Below, piece after piece: positions 15,506 to 24,855 of a stretch of 64,000 nucleotides of DNA. Source of the stretch: Streptococcus urinalis 2285-97. Its GTDB lineage: Bacteria > Bacillota > Bacilli > Lactobacillales > Streptococcaceae. The translations under genes and the position numbers were made by a program. Below the pieces are notes generated by a model. That model ran no database searches. It saw only the letters and a list, made by a program, of their open reading frames with translations, and was not told the origin of the DNA. The stretch's first letter is position 1, and the number at the start of each line of letters is the position of its first letter. The stretch covers positions 1,502,001-1,566,000 of the forward strand of contig NZ_AEUZ02000001.1 in assembly GCF_000188055.2 (NCBI RefSeq), read 5' to 3'.

Positions 15506-16129
15506 TTGAAATTTTTACGATTTATGATTGGTATCAATATTATGGCTTTAGCTGTTGCCTTATCCAAAGTCTCACAATTGGGAACTTCTCCTATTGCCTC
15601 TATTCCCAATGTTCTATCAGAAGTATGGAAACAATCGATAGGGTTATACATGCTGTTGTTTATGCTTTTTTTGATTATTCTACAAATAATAATTGTTGGT
15701 CATCAAATAAATAAAGTTAAGCTTTTCAATATTTGTATTCAAATGTTCCCTGGCGCTATATTTGGATATTTTATCAATTGTTATGTTAACCTTTTGAAAA
15801 TACTTCCTCCATTTGACAATTATTTTTTAAAGATTAGCTTACTATTGATTAGTATAGTTATTTTAGCGCTGGGTGTAGTTATTGAAGTTAAAGCAGATTT
15901 TATTTTAATGCCTGGAGAAGGATTACCTCAAACAATAGCAAAGCATTTTCACTTACCTTTCGCAAAAGTCAAACTGTGGTCAGATTTATCCATGGTGTTC
16001 ACGGCTTTAATCCTTTCGTTTCTATTATCGAGACCCTTTTTGGGAATACGCGAAGGGACACTTCTTGCAACAGTATTCACAGCTCCTTGTGTGTCAATGA
16101 TTACATATAGCCTTGACAAATTAAAGTAG
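15506..16129 (+). CDS. YczE/YyaS/YitT-like integral membrane protein
   Basis: About 207 residues with five hydrophobic segments and the family's early pattern GINIMALAVALSKVSQLGTSPI and later MPGEGLPQTIAKHF. I choose TTG 15506 because GAAAGGA lies at a proper distance; an ATG at 15476 is possible but has no ribosome-binding site. The function of this family is unknown; some members are suggested to be transport-related. It stands alone between gene-poor stretches, with no obvious operon partner. Confidence 0.75.
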   Translation: MKFLRFMIGINIMALAVALSKVSQLGTSPIASIPNVLSEVWKQSIGLYMLLFMLFLIILQIIIVGHQINKVKLFNICIQMFPGAIFGYFINCYVNLLKILPPFDNYFLKISLLLISIVILALGVVIEVKADFILMPGEGLPQTIAKHFHLPFAKVKLWSDLSMVFTALILSFLLSRPFLGIREGTLLATVFTAPCVSMITYSLDKLK

Positions 16130-16384
16130 TATGCTACTAACAATTCATAGATTTAAACCTTTCTAGTATGATGTTTGGGTTAAAAAAATAATCAACAAAA
16201 TGCTACTTTACTAATTATTCTACTGATTCCAAAAAGTTGGACAATAATTAGTGAAAGAACTTTGGACATATCAAGCAATAATAGACAAAAAGTTAAGCTA
16301 ATTAAAGACTATTTCTTTCAGACTCTATTCCTCTTGTAATATCTTATTTTCCAAGTTTTTTCTCAAATTGAGCATGACCATGAC

Positions 16385-16418
16385 AAAGAGCGCTCCCATG
16401 TCTTGGGAACGCTCTTTC
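16385..16418. terminator. Hairpin terminator
   Basis: AAAGAGCG-TCCCA pairs with TGGGA-CGCTCTTT with one mismatch and a 5-nt loop, followed by T-rich sequence. It may serve the YczE-like gene or be part of the decayed IS. Confidence 0.65.
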
Positions 16419-16424
16419 TTCATC

Positions 16425-16605
16425 TATTTCATATTCTTGAAACCAACGAAACCATTTGGATGAATTCCTAAAGCTTCTCCAACGATTTTTACAGACTACT
16501 CCGCCTCAAGAAAACTTTAACAACAGCTAATTTAAACGCCTTATCAAATGTTTTCTTGACTTGATTATTTTCCTCGTTTCCACTTAATTTTGTGTCCACA
16601 TTATT
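16425..16605 (-). mobile_element. Remnant of an IS3-family element (orfA fragment)
   Basis: Minus-strand pieces match IS3-family OrfA: KTFDKAFKLAVVK, then VKIVGEALGIHPN, then FRWFQEYE in another frame, separated by small shifts. A TGGACACAAAATTAAG stretch near 16575-16600 looks like the element's end. The rest of the gap 16130-16696 holds a hairpin at 16623-16649 (10-bp arms) and a GTTGGACA end-like sequence near 16230. No intact gene is visible. Confidence 0.65.
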
Positions 16606-16696
16606 TAACCAGGTCCAATCCCAAAAGTTAGATTTTCTGTCTAACTTTTGAGATGCAAGTCATTATTTAGTTGGGGGAATATTTTTTAAGAACTAG

Positions 16697-17998
16697 TTAT
16701 TTATCTAGTAAAGCTTTTATATCTGCAGAAAGTGTTTCTTCTATGATAACCTTTGGATTGTCATTTCCCTCTTGTTTGATCTCTCCGCCTATTGAAAAAT
16801 CATGAAGAAAAGCATCTTGCTTAATTTCAATGGTGTGGACATGTTTACCTTTAGTTGCAATGTTTTTACCAACACTAAGATTTTCTATCTCACCGCCAGG
16901 TTGTAGGGATAAAGCAATTGCCTTAAGGGATTGAATTTCACCTTTTACTAAGGAATCTCCAACATCACCAGATGTAGTAATAGAATCTTCAATAATAATC
17001 TCTCCCACTGGTTTTGAAAACTGCATTCCAATTGAACCATCTCCGTAAGTAGTAATTGACTTAAATGAGGCAAAATCTATTGTACCATCATATTGATTAA
17101 ACCCCCGTGCTCCTGAGCCGTAAGTCACAACTGCATCATTGGCTTGAAAACGATGCACTGTCCCAAAATTGACAAATCCAATGCCAGAAGTTCCAAAGCT
17201 TTCAATAGGTTTTTCTGTAATCCAGCTATCCACTTCACCCCATACATCTAAGACCATATCGTTTACACCGTAGGTGGTAACTGTTCCTTGAGAGTGAATT
17301 GATTGAGCATGAGCGCCGGTTAAAATGAATATTCCTCCTGTAATCATATTAGGCTGACCAAAAGGAATCATACCATTTGAATAAATATCTTTAGTTACTA
17401 ATTCCTTAACTTCTACAGAACCACCTGTTTCATTAAAACCTGCAATAAAAACACCTGATCCTAATACAGGGGCATTCTTACGACCAATTGAAACGTTTTT
17501 AATATCGGCTGATATGGTTGATGCACTGTCTTGATTATAATTAAAGATAGTTAAAGCCCCTTGTTGGACGACGACTCCATATTTTAGTGGCTTTTCGGAA
17601 CGATTTCTGGAGTCGCTAAATGGGATGTCTAAGTCATCAATAATCAGTTCCATAGTTTTATTTGGTGCGCGTGTTAATAGTTGAACCTGACCAGTTACTG
17701 TGAGCTTCTCTAAAGTCATTGTAGATAAATCTTCGTCACTTGATGAAATGTAAATCGCTCTTTGGTTAGAGATGCTTTGAATAATTAAGTCTGAAAGCTT
17801 ATTATTTTTTGTTAAAGCAATCCCATCACTATTTGGAAAACTTAACATGGTTCCTTTATCTCTAGAACCATGAATACTTACTCCCGCTGAAAGTGTCACA
17901 GAATAAGGAATAAGGATAGATGAAGCGACATAAATATCATTGTTTTCAATTTTTATTGCTTCGATGAATTCAGTTAAATTATTAACTTGATTTACCAT
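16697..17998 (-). CDS. Hypothetical protein, beta-helix-like, no export signal
   Basis: 433 residues with a good GGAGGT upstream. I do not recognise it. After the first ~25 residues it is mostly short beta strands and turns rich in Ile, Val, Gly, Thr and Asn, with recurring I-x-s-x-s-I-x-T-x-G-like rungs (VKELVTKDIYSNGM, FKSITTYGDGSIGM, IEDSITTSGDVGD). This suggests a right-handed parallel beta-helix as in pectate-lyase-like folds. There is no signal peptide, membrane segment or cell-wall motif, so it appears cytoplasmic. It lies alone in a gene-poor, IS-scarred region. Confidence 0.75.
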   Translation of the reverse strand: MVNQVNNLTEFIEAIKIENNDIYVASSILIPYSVTLSAGVSIHGSRDKGTMLSFPNSDGIALTKNNKLSDLIIQSISNQRAIYISSSDEDLSTMTLEKLTVTGQVQLLTRAPNKTMELIIDDLDIPFSDSRNRSEKPLKYGVVVQQGALTIFNYNQDSASTISADIKNVSIGRKNAPVLGSGVFIAGFNETGGSVEVKELVTKDIYSNGMIPFGQPNMITGGIFILTGAHAQSIHSQGTVTTYGVNDMVLDVWGEVDSWITEKPIESFGTSGIGFVNFGTVHRFQANDAVVTYGSGARGFNQYDGTIDFASFKSITTYGDGSIGMQFSKPVGEIIIEDSITTSGDVGDSLVKGEIQSLKAIALSLQPGGEIENLSVGKNIATKGKHVHTIEIKQDAFLHDFSIGGEIKQEGNDNPKVIIEETLSADIKALLDK

Positions 17999-18183
17999 TG
18001 TAATACCTCCAACTATTTATGGTAATAATATAGCGCTTAGCTTAAGAAAAGTAAAATAAAAAATATTATTTCAATATTATGTAGTCAAAAACATATTATT
18101 TTTAAAATATTGAATGAAGTAACATGATAGCACTATATAGTATTAAATAAAGGATAGTTCAATGAAGTAAGTAGGATTTATAA

Positions 18184-18213
18184 AAAAAGACGATAGTTTT
18201 TCTTTATCGCCTC
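18184..18213 (-). terminator. Terminator downstream of the ClbS-like gene
   Basis: On the minus strand a stem close to GGCGATA/TATCGTC is followed by a run of seven T. Confidence 0.6.
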
Positions 18214-18254
18214 TAGTAAACAATTTTATGAAATTTTTATTTTACAAGCTACAA

Positions 18255-18773
18255 TTATAATACTACCTTCTTCCATTTTCTGATTTTTGTTCTGAAAGTT
18301 CCAAAAGGTGCAACTGTATTAACATGAATAAACTTATATACTTCCCAAGTCGCTGTTTTAGTCGCCTGATCAGCCCATTCTCTCATATGTGGTTTAAATA
18401 ATTCTTCCTGACTTAGTGCATCAATCATGGCATAAATAGAATTAATGTTTTTATTTAGTTTGGCTTTTAGCTCTTGTAGAGATAATTGAGCGTAAGTATC
18501 TGTGAACCATTGATACAAGTCGCCTAGTTGATTCCATTTAAAGTTATCTGATGGCGTATTAACTTGAAGTCCATTTCTTTCATCCTCTTCCCATTTAAGA
18601 ATCAAAGTTGTCCATCCAACCTGATAAGCAAGATTCTCAGCTGGAGTTCTATCAACTTCATCAACTCTTTTATCTTTTAAGGTTTCCGGAATATTATTAA
18701 ATTCTGAAATATATTTCTCAAATGCTTTACTTATTTCTTTTTTCAGCTCTTCTTTATTTTCGTATGTTCGCAA
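18255..18773 (-). CDS. ClbS/DfsB family four-helix-bundle protein
   Basis: 172 residues from TTG 18773, chosen because GGAGGTGA lies just upstream; the ATG five codons earlier overlaps that ribosome-binding site. This gives MRTYENKEELKKEISKAFEK, the usual N terminus. The family pattern is clear: RTPAENLAYQVGWTTLILKW, then FKWNQLGDLYQWF, then HVNTVAPFGTFRTKIRKWKK. ClbS itself protects against colibactin; most relatives are uncharacterised DinB-like proteins, so the role here is unknown. It is a single gene with its own terminator. Confidence 0.85.
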   Translation of the reverse strand: MRTYENKEELKKEISKAFEKYISEFNNIPETLKDKRVDEVDRTPAENLAYQVGWTTLILKWEEDERNGLQVNTPSDNFKWNQLGDLYQWFTDTYAQLSLQELKAKLNKNINSIYAMIDALSQEELFKPHMREWADQATKTATWEVYKFIHVNTVAPFGTFRTKIRKWKKVVL

Positions 18774-19301
18774 AAAAATCACCTCCATTCTGATTTATCA
18801 GTACCCTAAATTAAACAGATCTTATTTTCTCCTTTACCTCTTCAAAAAATATTATATTTCTATACCTTTTACGAATGAAGCTTTTAAAAGGCAGTGACTA
18901 TTCTCAGAAATATTCTGATTGTAAACAAGATTATATCTATTAACAACCACGAACTCTCTTCTTTTCTATTATTATACTACTTTTCTCTAAATGTTAAAAT
19001 AAGGATATTATTTTACTGATTTAAAAATACTAACTTTAAAATATGTAGTATCAACATATAGAACTCACACTTCTATCGACCATCTTGGTGATATCAGAAA
19101 ATCAAAAAAGTGGGGGCAAAACTATTCCCACAGACACCCTACCTGTCAGAACATTTTGCACCCCCTCTGCGTATGTGGGAATAAATTTTATACTTTACCG
19201 CTATCAATCCAACTACCTCACTTCAGATTGTTTGATTGATACTTCACCAAAAAATTCAAAAAAGGCTTGAAATCAAGGCTTTTCTAAACCCTGAAACGGT
19301 G

Positions 19302-19380
19302 GGCTTTATCCCTCTCTCACCAGCAGTCCGACTACCTCCACATGATGCGTATTTGGTAATATCACATTATTTAACGATTT
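19302..19380 (-). pseudogene. Fragment resembling the C terminus of a TrmA/RlmD-family RNA methyltransferase
   Basis: The minus strand reads NNVILPNTHHVEVVGLLVRE then stop; the P.THHVE.V..L pattern is how RlmD/RlmCD-type uracil methyltransferases end. The upstream body of the gene is absent. The 3' end of such genes (rumA) is a known streptococcal ICE insertion site, so this may be a leftover attachment-site scar. Recognition is from a short stretch and is tentative. Confidence 0.4.
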
Positions 19381-19465
19381 GACACTATTTAACGATTACA
19401 ATGCTGAGAGCCAAACTCAACTCCTCTAAAAAGTTTTATTTCCTCAATGCTATCCATAAGATCAC

Positions 19466-19503
19466 CAAAAAATCCTTGAAATTTGCTGATTTCAAGGATT
19501 TTA
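19466..19503. terminator. Perfect 13-bp hairpin terminator
   Basis: AAATCCTTGAAAT pairs with ATTTCAAGGATTT around a 6-nt loop, with A and T runs outside. It lies downstream of smc on the minus strand. Confidence 0.75.
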
Positions 19504-19672
19504 TTACGTTAAATTGTATCAATTAACTTCTTCTTATTTCTGTTGCAACTAGTTTTACCATAAATTCTCCTTTTTACATTACTATTATTGTACCAAAAAT
19601 CACTATTTTTAGGGAAAAATAGCTAATTTTCTTTTTAAACAAAAAGACTTTCATTATGGTGAAAGTCTTTTA

Positions 19673-22600
19673 TTAAGTGAGTCTAACAAAATCTAAATCT
19701 GGGTTTGCTTGATCCTTTAACTTGACAGATACTAATTTAGAAACACCTGACTCTTGCATCGTAACACCATAAATACTATCAGCTGCAGCCATAGTCCCTT
19801 TACGATGAGTGACAACAATAAACTGACTATTTTTGTCAAAACGATTCAAATAATCACCAAAGCGTTTAACATTTGCTTCATCTAGAGCGGCTTCTACTTC
19901 GTCTAAGATAACAAAAGGAATTGTCTTAACGCGAATAATAGCAAATAATAAAGCCAGAGCAGAAAGGGCTTTTTCACCACCACTCATTAAATTGAGAGAC
20001 TGGATTTTTTTACCGGGTGGTTGTACAGAAATTTCCACTCCTGCAGTCAATAAATCACCTTCCGTTAATAGTAAGTCAGCTGAACCACCACCAAACATTT
20101 GCACAAAAGTCTCTTTAAACGATTGTCTTATTGCTTCAAATGTCGTCTTGAATCTTGTTTTAACTTCATCGTCCATATCATTAATAGTATTCAATAACAA
20201 GGATTTGGCTGAGTCTAAATCAGCTTTTTGATCATGTAAGAAAATAAGACGATCATTAACTTCCTTATACTGATTAATGGCTTCTAAATTTACAGGACCT
20301 AGCGCTTTTATTTGTCTCACAAGATGATTAAGATCAAGTCTGGCTTGATCTGTATTTTCAATAGACTGTGCTTCATTCTTAGCTTCTTGATAAGTCATTT
20401 GATAATCTTCATTTAACAATCTTGCATATTGACGCAATTGTGTTTCTACTTGCTCTATTTCAGACTCTGTTTGTGCTTGTGTCCTAATTAAGGATTCATT
20501 TGTCTGACTCTCATTTTGAATTTGACTTTCAATATCTTCTGATTGTGCTTCGATATCTTCTAATTCAAATTGGTATTTTACAAGCATTTCTTGAAGGTGA
20601 CTTTGATGTGTCTTGGCTTGTTCAAATTGATTTTCCAATTGTGGCAAATCATACTGATCAGCTTCTAAATCATCTTGTGATAATAATAATTGATATTTTT
20701 CGATATTGGTATCAATATCTTGAAGTTGTTGTTTAACTCTTTCTAAATGAGTTTTATCATATTTTACTTGACTAAGATAATCACGTTCTTCAAGTTTAGT
20801 TTCAGATAATTGCTGACGTAGCTTATGTAATTTTTGATTGATATTAGATTTATTTTCTTTTAGTTCATTGATGTCTTTGTCTAATTTTTCTTTTTCTTGA
20901 TTAATTAAAAGAATATCATTTTCTAGTGATGCTTTTTGTTTTTCTAAATCAATAATAGTTGAACTTTCATGTGCTTGATTCAAGTAATCATAGAGTTCAT
21001 TGACATCATTTAATTTTTCTTGTAATTGTTGATAAGCTAATTGGTTTTTTTGTTCAACCAATCTTGCTTCTTCTCCATTTTGTTTTAGTTTTTCTAATTC
21101 TTCTTTTTCAAGAGATAATTCTTTTTTAGCTTTTGCAACTTTTTCTTCAATCTCTTTTAAATTAAGTTTTTGCGCTTCAATTTGAGATTGTAGTTGATCA
21201 AGTTCAGGTTTAATAAAAGTTGTATTATTTTGACGATTGGAACCTCCAGAAAAAGAGCCTCCAGGTCTTATTTCTGTACCATCTAAAGTAATAATCCTTA
21301 CTTGAAAACGAGTTAACTTGGCTGCTTGATTTGCTTGATCAATATGCTCAAAAACAGCCGTTGCACCTAGTAAATTTTCAAAAATATTCGTTAAGTTTTC
21401 ATCGTAGTCAACTAGTTTACTAGCAACACCTAAAAATCCTGGACTCGTTTCTAAGGTTTTTAAAAGATTTTGATGAATTTGTCTTGGTTTTATAGTTGTT
21501 AGTGGTAAAAAGGTCGCTCTACCATGTCTATTTTTCTTTAAAAATGCTATTGAACGTTTTGCTGCTGCTTCATCTTTGACAATAATATTTTGACTACTTG
21601 CTCCTAAAGCAATTTCTAATGCCGTTCGGTATTTGGTGTCAAACGTTAGATTTTCACTAACTGCTCCGATAATACCCTGAAGTTGTTGAGCAGCTTGTAG
21701 AACTGATTTTACCCCTACATAAAACTGACTATTATTTTTTAAAATCTGTTCAAGACTTGATTTTCGAGCTTCTTTTGACTTAATATCATCTAAAATAGCA
21801 AAAAGGTTATCCTGCATTTGCTGATAAGCTGTTTCTTTTGACACAATGTCTTGATTTTTTTCCTGATAGACTCTTAGTAATGAAGCGACACTTTTTTGAG
21901 ATGTTTCCAACGCCATCTTTGCCATTTGAAAATCTTTTTCCAAATTAGTTAAGTTTGCTTTTGTTTTCTCCAACTCATTTGTCTGATTTTCTGATTTTTG
22001 AGACTCTTGTTCAATATCACTTTTCACACTTGTAAGCTGATTAGAAAGTTGAGCTTCTTTGTGCATTAAAGTAACAAACTCTTCACGTAATTGTTCAATC
22101 AGCTGATCTGGATCTGTGGTATATTTTTTCAATTCAGACTCAATTCTTGCAATTGACTGACTGATTTTTTCCAATTTTGATTGAACTGTTCCTATACGCT
22201 CAACAATCTCTTCAGACTCAGCTTGTGTCTTTAATTTTGATTGTTCAAGTTCACTTAGAGATTGTGACATTTCTTGCCTTTTTGTTTCTTTTTGGCTAGA
22301 TTCTAATGTCATAATTTCAATTTGGCGTTGAGTGTCTGAGATTAATTTGGTAATTTCTAATAAAGAGGCTTGTTCTTGACTGATGGTTTGTGATAATTGA
22401 TGGCGTTTTGTCTTTTGCGATTGGTTTTGCTCTTCCAATTGCTGACGACGTTTGTAATAATCTTTAAGTTCGCTTGTTACTTTTTCTTTTTTTTCATCAA
22501 GAGTTTGATGATTTACATGTGCCGTTGCAATATCTTCAACTAATAAATCTAATTGTAACTGTTTACGTCTCGCTTCTAATTCTAAAAATTGCTGAGCGAT

Positions 22601-23230
22601 ATTAGCTTGTTTTTCTAGAGGTTTTACTTGAGAATCTAATTCATAAATAATATCCTCTAAGCGATCAAGATTATCTTGAGTTTGGTTCAAACGAGTTTGT
22701 GTTTCTTTTTTTCGGGTTTTGTATTTTAAGACACCCGCAGCTTCTTCAAAAATACTACGTCGTTCTTCCGCTTTACTATTAAATATAGCTTCTACTCGAC
22801 CTTGAGAAATAATTGAAAAAGAATCTTTTCCAAGACCAGTGTCCATAAAAAGGTCGTGAATATCTCTAAGTCTTACTTTTTTGCCATTTATAATATAGTC
22901 ACTATCTCCATTACGATAAATATGACGTTCCACTCTGATGGTATCACTTGCATTTTTGATAAAATGATCACTATTATCCAGAACAACACTAACCTGTGCA
23001 AAATTGAGAGGATTTCGATTTTGTGTTCCTGCAAAAATGACATCTGGCATTTTACCACCACGTAAACTTTTAGCACTTGACTCTCCTAGAGCCCAACGTA
23101 AACTTTCAGTGATATTACTTTTTCCAGAACCATTTGGTCCAACAACAGCAGTCACTCCTTTGTCAAAGACAATTTTTGTCTTATCAGCAAAAGATTTAAA
23201 GCCTTGCATTTCAATTTCTTTTAAAAACAT
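19673..23230 (-). CDS. smc: Chromosome segregation protein Smc
   Basis: 1185 residues, the usual streptococcal length. The Walker A motif GPNGSGKSNI is near residue 32. Two long coiled coils flank a hinge at ~510-660 (GIIGAVSENL ... GGSFSGGS). The C-terminal head has the signature LNLMSGGEKALSALAL and Walker B FVILDEVEAALDE. Smc with ScpA and ScpB compacts and segregates the chromosome. It starts 7 bp after rnc, as in other streptococci. All ATPase motifs look intact. Confidence 0.98.
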   Translation of the reverse strand: MFLKEIEMQGFKSFADKTKIVFDKGVTAVVGPNGSGKSNITESLRWALGESSAKSLRGGKMPDVIFAGTQNRNPLNFAQVSVVLDNSDHFIKNASDTIRVERHIYRNGDSDYIINGKKVRLRDIHDLFMDTGLGKDSFSIISQGRVEAIFNSKAEERRSIFEEAAGVLKYKTRKKETQTRLNQTQDNLDRLEDIIYELDSQVKPLEKQANIAQQFLELEARRKQLQLDLLVEDIATAHVNHQTLDEKKEKVTSELKDYYKRRQQLEEQNQSQKTKRHQLSQTISQEQASLLEITKLISDTQRQIEIMTLESSQKETKRQEMSQSLSELEQSKLKTQAESEEIVERIGTVQSKLEKISQSIARIESELKKYTTDPDQLIEQLREEFVTLMHKEAQLSNQLTSVKSDIEQESQKSENQTNELEKTKANLTNLEKDFQMAKMALETSQKSVASLLRVYQEKNQDIVSKETAYQQMQDNLFAILDDIKSKEARKSSLEQILKNNSQFYVGVKSVLQAAQQLQGIIGAVSENLTFDTKYRTALEIALGASSQNIIVKDEAAAKRSIAFLKKNRHGRATFLPLTTIKPRQIHQNLLKTLETSPGFLGVASKLVDYDENLTNIFENLLGATAVFEHIDQANQAAKLTRFQVRIITLDGTEIRPGGSFSGGSNRQNNTTFIKPELDQLQSQIEAQKLNLKEIEEKVAKAKKELSLEKEELEKLKQNGEEARLVEQKNQLAYQQLQEKLNDVNELYDYLNQAHESSTIIDLEKQKASLENDILLINQEKEKLDKDINELKENKSNINQKLHKLRQQLSETKLEERDYLSQVKYDKTHLERVKQQLQDIDTNIEKYQLLLSQDDLEADQYDLPQLENQFEQAKTHQSHLQEMLVKYQFELEDIEAQSEDIESQIQNESQTNESLIRTQAQTESEIEQVETQLRQYARLLNEDYQMTYQEAKNEAQSIENTDQARLDLNHLVRQIKALGPVNLEAINQYKEVNDRLIFLHDQKADLDSAKSLLLNTINDMDDEVKTRFKTTFEAIRQSFKETFVQMFGGGSADLLLTEGDLLTAGVEISVQPPGKKIQSLNLMSGGEKALSALALLFAIIRVKTIPFVILDEVEAALDEANVKRFGDYLNRFDKNSQFIVVTHRKGTMAAADSIYGVTMQESGVSKLVSVKLKDQANPDLDFVRLT

Positions 23231-23237
23231 GTTCCCC

Positions 23238-23924
23238 TCACAAGAGATTATTTAAGGCATTTTTGGCAGCATCTTGTTCTGCTAATTTCTTTGATCTGCC
23301 CTTTCCTTGACTAATCTGCTTATCATTAACAAAAATAGCGACATTAAACTCTTTAGCATGAGCTGGACCATTTTCATCAATAACTTGGTAATCAATTAAA
23401 ATGTCACCATGAGCCTGTAAGTGTTCTTGAAGACATGTTTTATAATCTTTTACCTTTTCAAAAGTTCCTTTTTCAACTTGTGGAATCATAACTTTATTGA
23501 GAAATTGGCGGACTGTTTCAACACCTTTATCTAATAACAAGGCACCTAAAAAGGCCTCAAATAAATCTCCCAAAATTGTGGCACGATCACGCCCACCTGA
23601 CTTTTCTTCCCCTTTTCCAAGCTTAATATAACGATCAAAGTGACAAAATTTTGAAAATCCTGCCAAACTTTCTTCTCTTACAATCATTGAGCGAAGTTTT
23701 GACATATCGCCTTCAGCTTTTTCTGGATAACGACTAAACAGATATTCTGAAATAATTAATTGTAGAACAGCGTCTCCTAAAAATTCCAAACGTTCATTAT
23801 GTGAAATGTTTAGGAGGCGGTGCTCATTTGCATATGAAGTATGTGTAAATGCAGTTTCTAATAATTCTTGATTCTCGAAGGTAATATTAAAATGTGTTTT
23901 TAATTGCAATTCTAAATCTTTCAT
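23238..23924 (-). CDS. rnc: Ribonuclease III
   Basis: 228 residues. The catalytic signature [14 protein letters not shown] is near residue 42, with the second acidic cluster [15 protein letters not shown] near 118. A C-terminal dsRNA-binding domain follows ([10 protein letters not shown] ... [17 protein letters not shown]). It cleaves double-stranded RNA in rRNA maturation and regulatory RNA turnover. It is followed directly by smc. Confidence 0.98.
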   Translation of the reverse strand: MKDLELQLKTHFNITFENQELLETAFTHTSYANEHRLLNISHNERLEFLGDAVLQLIISEYLFSRYPEKAEGDMSKLRSMIVREESLAGFSKFCHFDRYIKLGKGEEKSGGRDRATILGDLFEAFLGALLLDKGVETVRQFLNKVMIPQVEKGTFEKVKDYKTCLQEHLQAHGDILIDYQVIDENGPAHAKEFNVAIFVNDKQISQGKGRSKKLAEQDAAKNALNNLL

Positions 23925-24042
23925 TTTTCTTCCTTTCTATTTGTCAAAGTGACCTCTTTATTATAACAAATTATTGCCAATAATATAGTGTCTAACCATA
24001 ATAAAAACATAAAAAAAGCAAAAAGTGAAAACACTTTCTACT

Positions 24043-24852
24043 TTAAATATCTGTTAGTGGACAAGCAGTATCTGGCGACGTGTCACAAACTTGAAAATCA
24101 TGACCCACACCTAAATCTGCTTGCATTAATTGATTTTCCATAGTCATATGCGCTAATTCTTTAATATTATTTTCTTTACTTAAATGCCCTAGGTAAATTT
24201 TTTTGGTTTTATTACCCAAAGTACGAATCATTGTATCTGCACCATCTTCATTTGAAAGATGTCCACGATCTGATAATATGCGTTGTTTCAAATTCCATGG
24301 ATAGCTACCTGCCCTTAAAATTTCAACATCATGATTTGACTCAATGAGATAACCATCTGCATTTTGAATAATACCAGACATACGATCACTGACATATCCA
24401 GTATCTGTTAGCATCACAAAACTTTTATTATCTTTCATAAAGCGATAAAATTGAGGATCTATGGCATCATGGCTAACACCAAAGCTTTCAATATCAATAT
24501 CTCCAAAAGTTATCATTTTTCCTCTTTGAAAGACATGCTTTTGACTACTATCAATCTTTCCAATCATATTACAGTCATCGATCACTTGCCAAGTCTTTTC
24601 ATTGGCATAGATATCAAGATGATATTTTCTAGCTAAAACACCTACACCTTTGATATGGTCTGAATGTTCGTGTGTAATTAAAATAGCATCAAGGTCTTCA
24701 GGTTTGCGATCAATTTCTGCTAATAAACTGGTTACTTTTTTTCCAGTTAAACCAGCATCAATTAAAAGACGCTTTTTAGGCGTCTCCAGATAAAAGCTAT
24801 TTCCAGTGGATCCTGATGCTAATATACTGTATTTAAATCCATTTGTTGACAT
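24043..24852 (-). CDS. vicX: VicX (WalJ/YycJ) metallo-beta-lactamase-fold protein
   Basis: 269 residues. The metal-binding motif THEHSDH is near residue 59, with further His/Asp residues typical of the fold (SHDAID, LTDTGYVSD, HLSNEDG). It is the third gene of the vicRKX operon, 3 bp after vicK. Relatives have DNA-exonuclease-like or signalling roles linked to the WalRK system; the streptococcal role is not settled. Confidence 0.95.
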   Translation of the reverse strand: MSTNGFKYSILASGSTGNSFYLETPKKRLLIDAGLTGKKVTSLLAEIDRKPEDLDAILITHEHSDHIKGVGVLARKYHLDIYANEKTWQVIDDCNMIGKIDSSQKHVFQRGKMITFGDIDIESFGVSHDAIDPQFYRFMKDNKSFVMLTDTGYVSDRMSGIIQNADGYLIESNHDVEILRAGSYPWNLKQRILSDRGHLSNEDGADTMIRTLGNKTKKIYLGHLSKENNIKELAHMTMENQLMQADLGVGHDFQVCDTSPDTACPLTDI

Positions 24853-24855
24853 GTT

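Larger units (their letters stand above)
18774..19672. other. Gene-poor region with gene debris and imperfect repeats
   Basis: About 0.9 kb without an intact gene. It holds a long imperfect hairpin near 19110-19170 (GGGGGCAAAA with TTTTGCACCCC), a 17-18-bp imperfect direct repeat (19205-19221 and 19324-19341), a doubled ATTTAACGATT near 19370-19397, a methyltransferase-like tail (19302-19380) and a terminator. This looks like a recombination-scarred junction before the smc core. Confidence 0.5.

Noticed and set aside
19085-19270. 61-aa plus-strand frame
   Set aside because: No ribosome-binding site and no family resemblance; it lies in hairpin-rich debris.
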